Source: DATBVX01 sp963724625
GTDB lineage: Bacteria; Pseudomonadota; Gammaproteobacteria; Steroidobacterales; Steroidobacteraceae
Assembly: GCA_963724625.1 (NCBI GenBank)
Contig: CAVRVO010000015.1
Location: forward strand, 1 to 64,000
Reading direction: 5' to 3'
Length of the DNA: 64,000 nucleotides
Shown here: piece by piece, positions 61,271 through 64,000 of the stretch
Numbering within the stretch: the stretch's first letter is position 1
Layout: every line of letters starts with the position of its first letter
The notes under the pieces: generated by a model
Databases searched by the model: none
The model's input: the letters and a program-made list of their open reading frames with translations, nothing else
What the model was told of the DNA's origin: nothing
Position numbers and translations under genes: made by a program

Positions 61271-61894
61271 TCAATTCGTGAGCCTGAACGTTACGGCGTA
61301 GGTTCCCCAGTCCGCGACTGGCGTGCCGTCTGAAGTTGCAGGCACGAATCGCCACGAACGCTTGGCCTCGCGCACGGCAGCTGCATCGAGGCGTGTGAAG
61401 CCGCTGCTGCGGCTCACCTTTGCGTCCGCCACGCGGCCGTTCGGCAACACGTAAATCAGCAGTGTCACCGTGCCGACCTCACCCTGGCGAATCGACGACG
61501 GCGGATACTCGGGTTGCGTGAGTGGGTACCGCGGATCGACGCGCGGCGCGGTCATTCGAGGTTGTGCCCCTGGATAGCCCCCTGATTCATCGGCGCCTGG
61601 CATCGGCTGCCAGACCGGTTGTTGTGCCTGGGAGTCGTCTTCGATGTCGATATCGATGACAGGCTCGCGCGGAACTACATCGAAGCTGTCCATGGTCCCG
61701 CCGGTAACGCGCTCGTCCGGCGGTGTTTGCGGGTCGGATACCAGCGGGACCACTTCGGTTACCGGCGGCACAGCGGAGATGAAGTGCGGCAGGAGACCGC
61801 TCTTCAGTGCGAGCAGCATCCCCGCTTGTACAGCGAGGGCCAGCATGAGTCCTGAGGTCGCGCGGAAGGTCGAGCGTTCTTGCGCGTAACTCAT
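61271..61894 (-). CDS. tonB: TonB-family energy transducer
   Basis: The product is 207 residues from ATG 61894, preceded by AGGAGG. It has an N-terminal membrane anchor (about residues 15-32), a Pro/acidic periplasmic linker (VPREPVIDIDIEDD) and a C-terminal TonB domain with YPPSSIRQGEVGTVTLLIYV, VSRSSGFTRLDAAAVREAKR and the closing YAVTFRL. TonB proteins pass proton-motive force to outer-membrane receptors. No exbB or exbD is adjacent, so it may be an accessory TonB. A longer frame upstream is not supported. Confidence 0.85.
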   Translation of the reverse strand: MSYAQERSTFRATSGLMLALAVQAGMLLALKSGLLPHFISAVPPVTEVVPLVSDPQTPPDERVTGGTMDSFDVVPREPVIDIDIEDDSQAQQPVWQPMPGADESGGYPGAQPRMTAPRVDPRYPLTQPEYPPSSIRQGEVGTVTLLIYVLPNGRVADAKVSRSSGFTRLDAAAVREAKRSWRFVPATSDGTPVADWGTYAVTFRLTN

Positions 61895-62002
61895 GACTCG
61901 CCTCCTGTTCGCCCGCAAACGATGGCTTGCGACGCCAGTCATCGCGGGCGAATGGCCGGCGCGCTTCGGCGGAATCATGACGGCCCTAGTATAGTCCCGG
62001 CG

Positions 62003-62872
62003 ATGACAAGTTCCCCCAGGATCGATCACATGGGTGTCGTCGGTCACGACGTCGCGGCACTGCAGAGTTCGTTCGAGCGGCTCGGTTTCATCACCACGCC
62101 GCCGAAGCTCCTCATGCAGGCGGATCCGAAAACTGGCGAGCGGCAATCGTTGCAGCAGTTGTGCTCGCACGCGGTGCTCGAGCAAGGATATGTCGAATTG
62201 TCCACTCTGGAGGGTGAGGGTCTGCAGCATCCGGTTTCTACGTACGTGCGCCGACACCAGGGCCTCGAGATCCTTGCATTCGGCAGCACCGACATCGACG
62301 CGGACGCCGAGCGCTGCCGCGTCGCCGGCCTGGAACCGTCGCCGGTATCGATCGCGACTCGCGACGTGGCCTACGGCTCACGCAGGGGAGCTGCGCAGTT
62401 TCACTGGTTCACGCTTGCGCCGCGCACTGCGCCGGAAGGGCTCGTGTGCCTGGTTCACAACCACACGCCCGAGCTTGTGTATCAGCAGGAGGTGATGGGG
62501 CACCCGAACACAGCAAGCGCGATTACTGGCGCTACGATCGTGGCGCCAGATCCTGAGCGCACGGCGCAACTGTATCGGGTGCTGCTGCAGGCAGAACCGC
62601 GAGGCAACCCGGGCGATCAGCACTTCGAATGGGGCACGCAGCGCTTGCGCATCACGACGCGGCATACGTTCGTCGCGGACTATCCCGGCGCAGGGGTGCG
62701 CAAACTGCCGTGCCTGGCCGCGTTCGAGGTCACCGTGCGCGACATTGCCAGCACCGCCGGCTACCTCACGCGCGCGCGAGTGCGTTTTCAGCCGCGAGAT
62801 GATGGCGGGGTTTGGGTAGGTCCGCGGTCTGCATGCGGCGCAGCGCTGCAGTTCACGCCGCAGCCGCCCTAG
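62003..62872 (+). CDS. Glyoxalase-like (VOC superfamily) protein
   Basis: The 289-residue protein begins MTSSPRIDHMGVVGHDVAAL and shows the beta-alpha-beta repeats of the glyoxalase-like domain twice. The N-terminal half includes QGYVELSTLEGEG, the middle QFHWFTLAPRTAPEGLVCLV and the second module ITGATIVAPDPERTAQLYRV. Possible metal ligands are His in DHMG and Glu in GYVEL. The reaction is unknown. It is divergent from tonB. A TATAGT at 61990-61995 lies so close to ATG 62003 that the mRNA may be leaderless. Confidence 0.8.
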   Translation: MTSSPRIDHMGVVGHDVAALQSSFERLGFITTPPKLLMQADPKTGERQSLQQLCSHAVLEQGYVELSTLEGEGLQHPVSTYVRRHQGLEILAFGSTDIDADAERCRVAGLEPSPVSIATRDVAYGSRRGAAQFHWFTLAPRTAPEGLVCLVHNHTPELVYQQEVMGHPNTASAITGATIVAPDPERTAQLYRVLLQAEPRGNPGDQHFEWGTQRLRITTRHTFVADYPGAGVRKLPCLAAFEVTVRDIASTAGYLTRARVRFQPRDDGGVWVGPRSACGAALQFTPQPP

Positions 62873-62879
62873 TGGAGTC

Positions 62880-62919
62880 GAGGAGGCGTGCGCCGAAACG
62901 AGCTGGCTCACGCCTCCTC
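62880..62919 (+). terminator. Hairpin between the VOC gene and leuS
   Basis: GAGGAGGCGTG at 62880-62890 and CACGCCTCCTC at 62909-62919 form a perfect 11-bp stem with an 18-base loop, just after the VOC stop. No U-tract follows. It probably marks the transcript end. Confidence 0.6.
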
Positions 62920-63020
62920 ATTGGCTCGGGTCTACCTGAAGGATTCGACCAGCTGACCACGGATCTCCCCGCCCGGGAACCCAGCGGAGTGAACATTCGC
63001 GTAGGTCGAGCCCGACTGAT

Positions 63021-63049
63021 TTGGCCGCACCATCGCAGTCGTGTATCCT
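63021..63049 (+). promoter_or_regulatory. Candidate promoter of leuS
   Basis: TTGGCC at 63021-63026 and TATCCT at 63044-63049 are spaced by 17 bases, each four of six to consensus, giving a leader of about 34 bases before ATG 63089. No T-box or leader peptide rich in Leu is evident. Confidence 0.45.
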
Positions 63050-63088
63050 TGCGCGCTCTCCGCAAGGCCTTGATTTTACGAAGTATCC

Positions 63089-64000
63089 ATGCAGGAACGT
63101 TACGACGCCGCCGAGCTCGAGTCCCAGGTACGCGCCTATTGGGATGAACAGCGGCTGCTCGAAGCGCCAGAGGACACCGAGCGGCGCAAGTACTACTGCC
63201 TGTGCATGTTCCCGTACCCGAGTGGACGGTTGCACATGGGACATGTGCGCAACTACACGATCGGCGATGTGATCACCCGCTACATGCGCATGCGTGGCTA
63301 CAACGTGCTGCAGCCCATGGGCTGGGATGCGTTCGGTTTGCCCTCGGAGAACGCCGCGATCGCGAACAAAGTGCCGCCGGCGAAATGGACCTACGACAAC
63401 ATCGCGTACATGCGCGCGCAGCTCAAGTCGCTCGGCTTCGCGATCGACTGGCGACGCGAGTTCGCGACCTGTCAGCCGCAGTACTACCGCTGGAATCAAT
63501 GGTTATTCCTGCGGATGCTCGAGCGCGGCATCGCGTACAAGACGACGGGAGTCGTGAACTGGGATCCGGTCGATCAGACCGTGCTCGCCAACGAGCAGGT
63601 GATCGATGGGCGCGGCTGGCGCACCGGTGCGCCGGTCGAGAAGCGCGAAATCCCGATGTATTACCTGCGCATCACGGACTACAGGGAGGAACTGCTGAGC
63701 GCACTCGAAGGGCTCGACGGCTGGCCCGAGCGCGTGAAGCTCATGCAGGCGAACTGGCTCGGCAAGAGCAAGGGCGTCAACTTCGGCTTTCCATACGAGA
63801 TCGATGGCGCGCGGCATTTGTTGCGCGTTTTCACTACGCGCGCCGACACGATCATGGGCGCGACGTTCGTCGCCATCGCGCCGGAGCACCCGCTTGCAAC
63901 CCGGCTCGCTCGCGACAACTCTCGCGTCGCGGCCTTCATCGAGGAGTGCCGCAGCGGCGGCGTGACTGAAGCCGAGTTCGCGCTGATGGAAAAGAAAGGT
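63089..64000 (+). CDS. leuS: Leucyl-tRNA synthetase, N-terminal 304 codons (runs off window)
   Basis: LeuRS charges tRNA-Leu. The start ATG 63089 gives MQERYDAAELESQVRAYWDE. The class I signature FPYPSGRLHMGHVRNY contains HMGH at residues 49-52. MGWDAFGLPSENAA and WDPVDQTVLANEQV (zinc-knuckle region) follow, and the window ends inside the CP1 editing domain after TTRADTIMGATFVAIAPEHP. The frame is open to base 64000 without a stop. lptE and holA would be expected downstream by analogy with other Gammaproteobacteria. Confidence 0.98.
   Translation, partial: MQERYDAAELESQVRAYWDEQRLLEAPEDTERRKYYCLCMFPYPSGRLHMGHVRNYTIGDVITRYMRMRGYNVLQPMGWDAFGLPSENAAIANKVPPAKWTYDNIAYMRAQLKSLGFAIDWRREFATCQPQYYRWNQWLFLRMLERGIAYKTTGVVNWDPVDQTVLANEQVIDGRGWRTGAPVEKREIPMYYLRITDYREELLSALEGLDGWPERVKLMQANWLGKSKGVNFGFPYEIDGARHLLRVFTTRADTIMGATFVAIAPEHPLATRLARDNSRVAAFIEECRSGGVTEAEFALMEKKG

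Overview
The window is GC-rich, gene-dense DNA from a gammaproteobacterial chromosome. The evidence is a tRNA-Trp–secE–nusG–rplKAJL–rpoBC block followed by the str, S10, spc and alpha ribosomal clusters, together with miaB–phoH–ybeY–corC–lnt and a following leuS. The mix of a minor-pilin/pilY1 cluster, feoAB, mscL and pepQ suggests an environmental aerobe near Xanthomonadales/Nevskiales/Steroidobacterales. That placement is an inference, not a database result.

1-11,872: end of tRNA-Trp, secE, nusG, rplK, rplA, an L10-type leader, rplJ, rplL, rpoB and rpoC, closed by a strong hairpin. RNA hairpins lie in the rplL-rpoB and rpoB-rpoC gaps. 11,994-14,218: two convergent non-ribosomal genes, an exported metallo-beta-lactamase-fold hydrolase and a PLP-dependent group II decarboxylase. 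They separate rpoC from rpsL, which are often neighbours in this class.

14,368-32,903: one long co-directional translation locus. A near-consensus promoter and an 11-bp leader hairpin precede rpsL-rpsG-fusA-tuf-rpsJ. A second near-consensus promoter lies between rpsJ and rplC, then rplCDWB-rpsS-rplV-rpsC-rplP-rpmC-rpsQ, rplNXE-rpsNH-rplFR-rpsE-rpmD-rplO-secY-rpmJ, and rpsMKD-rpoA-rplQ, ending at a textbook intrinsic terminator. Most of tuf differs in codon use from its neighbours.

32,904-37,140: mscL, pepQ (minus strand), an alanine-rich repeat lipoprotein, a GNAT acetyltransferase overlapping an exported Cys-motif protein, and a ferritin-like protein. 37,263-45,069: a type IV pilus minor-pilin operon (fimT/gspH-like, pilV, pilW, pilX, pilY1, pilE). 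Here pilY1 carries six apparent single-base indels, although the encoded protein is otherwise well preserved. 45,113-49,767: uvrA (minus), ssb, an exported methyltransferase-like protein, and a small Cys-rich membrane protein.

49,769-51,984: feoA-feoB for ferrous iron uptake on the minus strand, with a promoter overlapped by a good Fur-box match. 52,229-57,773: miaB, phoH-like ybeZ, ybeY, corC and lnt. The corC-lnt gap holds a 269-bp element built of two inverted, diverged repeat units bounded by 25-bp perfect inverted repeats; the right-hand repeat contains the lnt start codon. This is the least explained structure in the window. 57,784-64,000: a panE-like reductase, a divergent gamma-glutamyltransferase-family protein, a multi-span membrane protein and tonB (both minus), a glyoxalase-like protein, and the first 304 codons of leuS.

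I saw no CRISPR array, transposase, integrase or phage gene. Most of the window is core chromosome.
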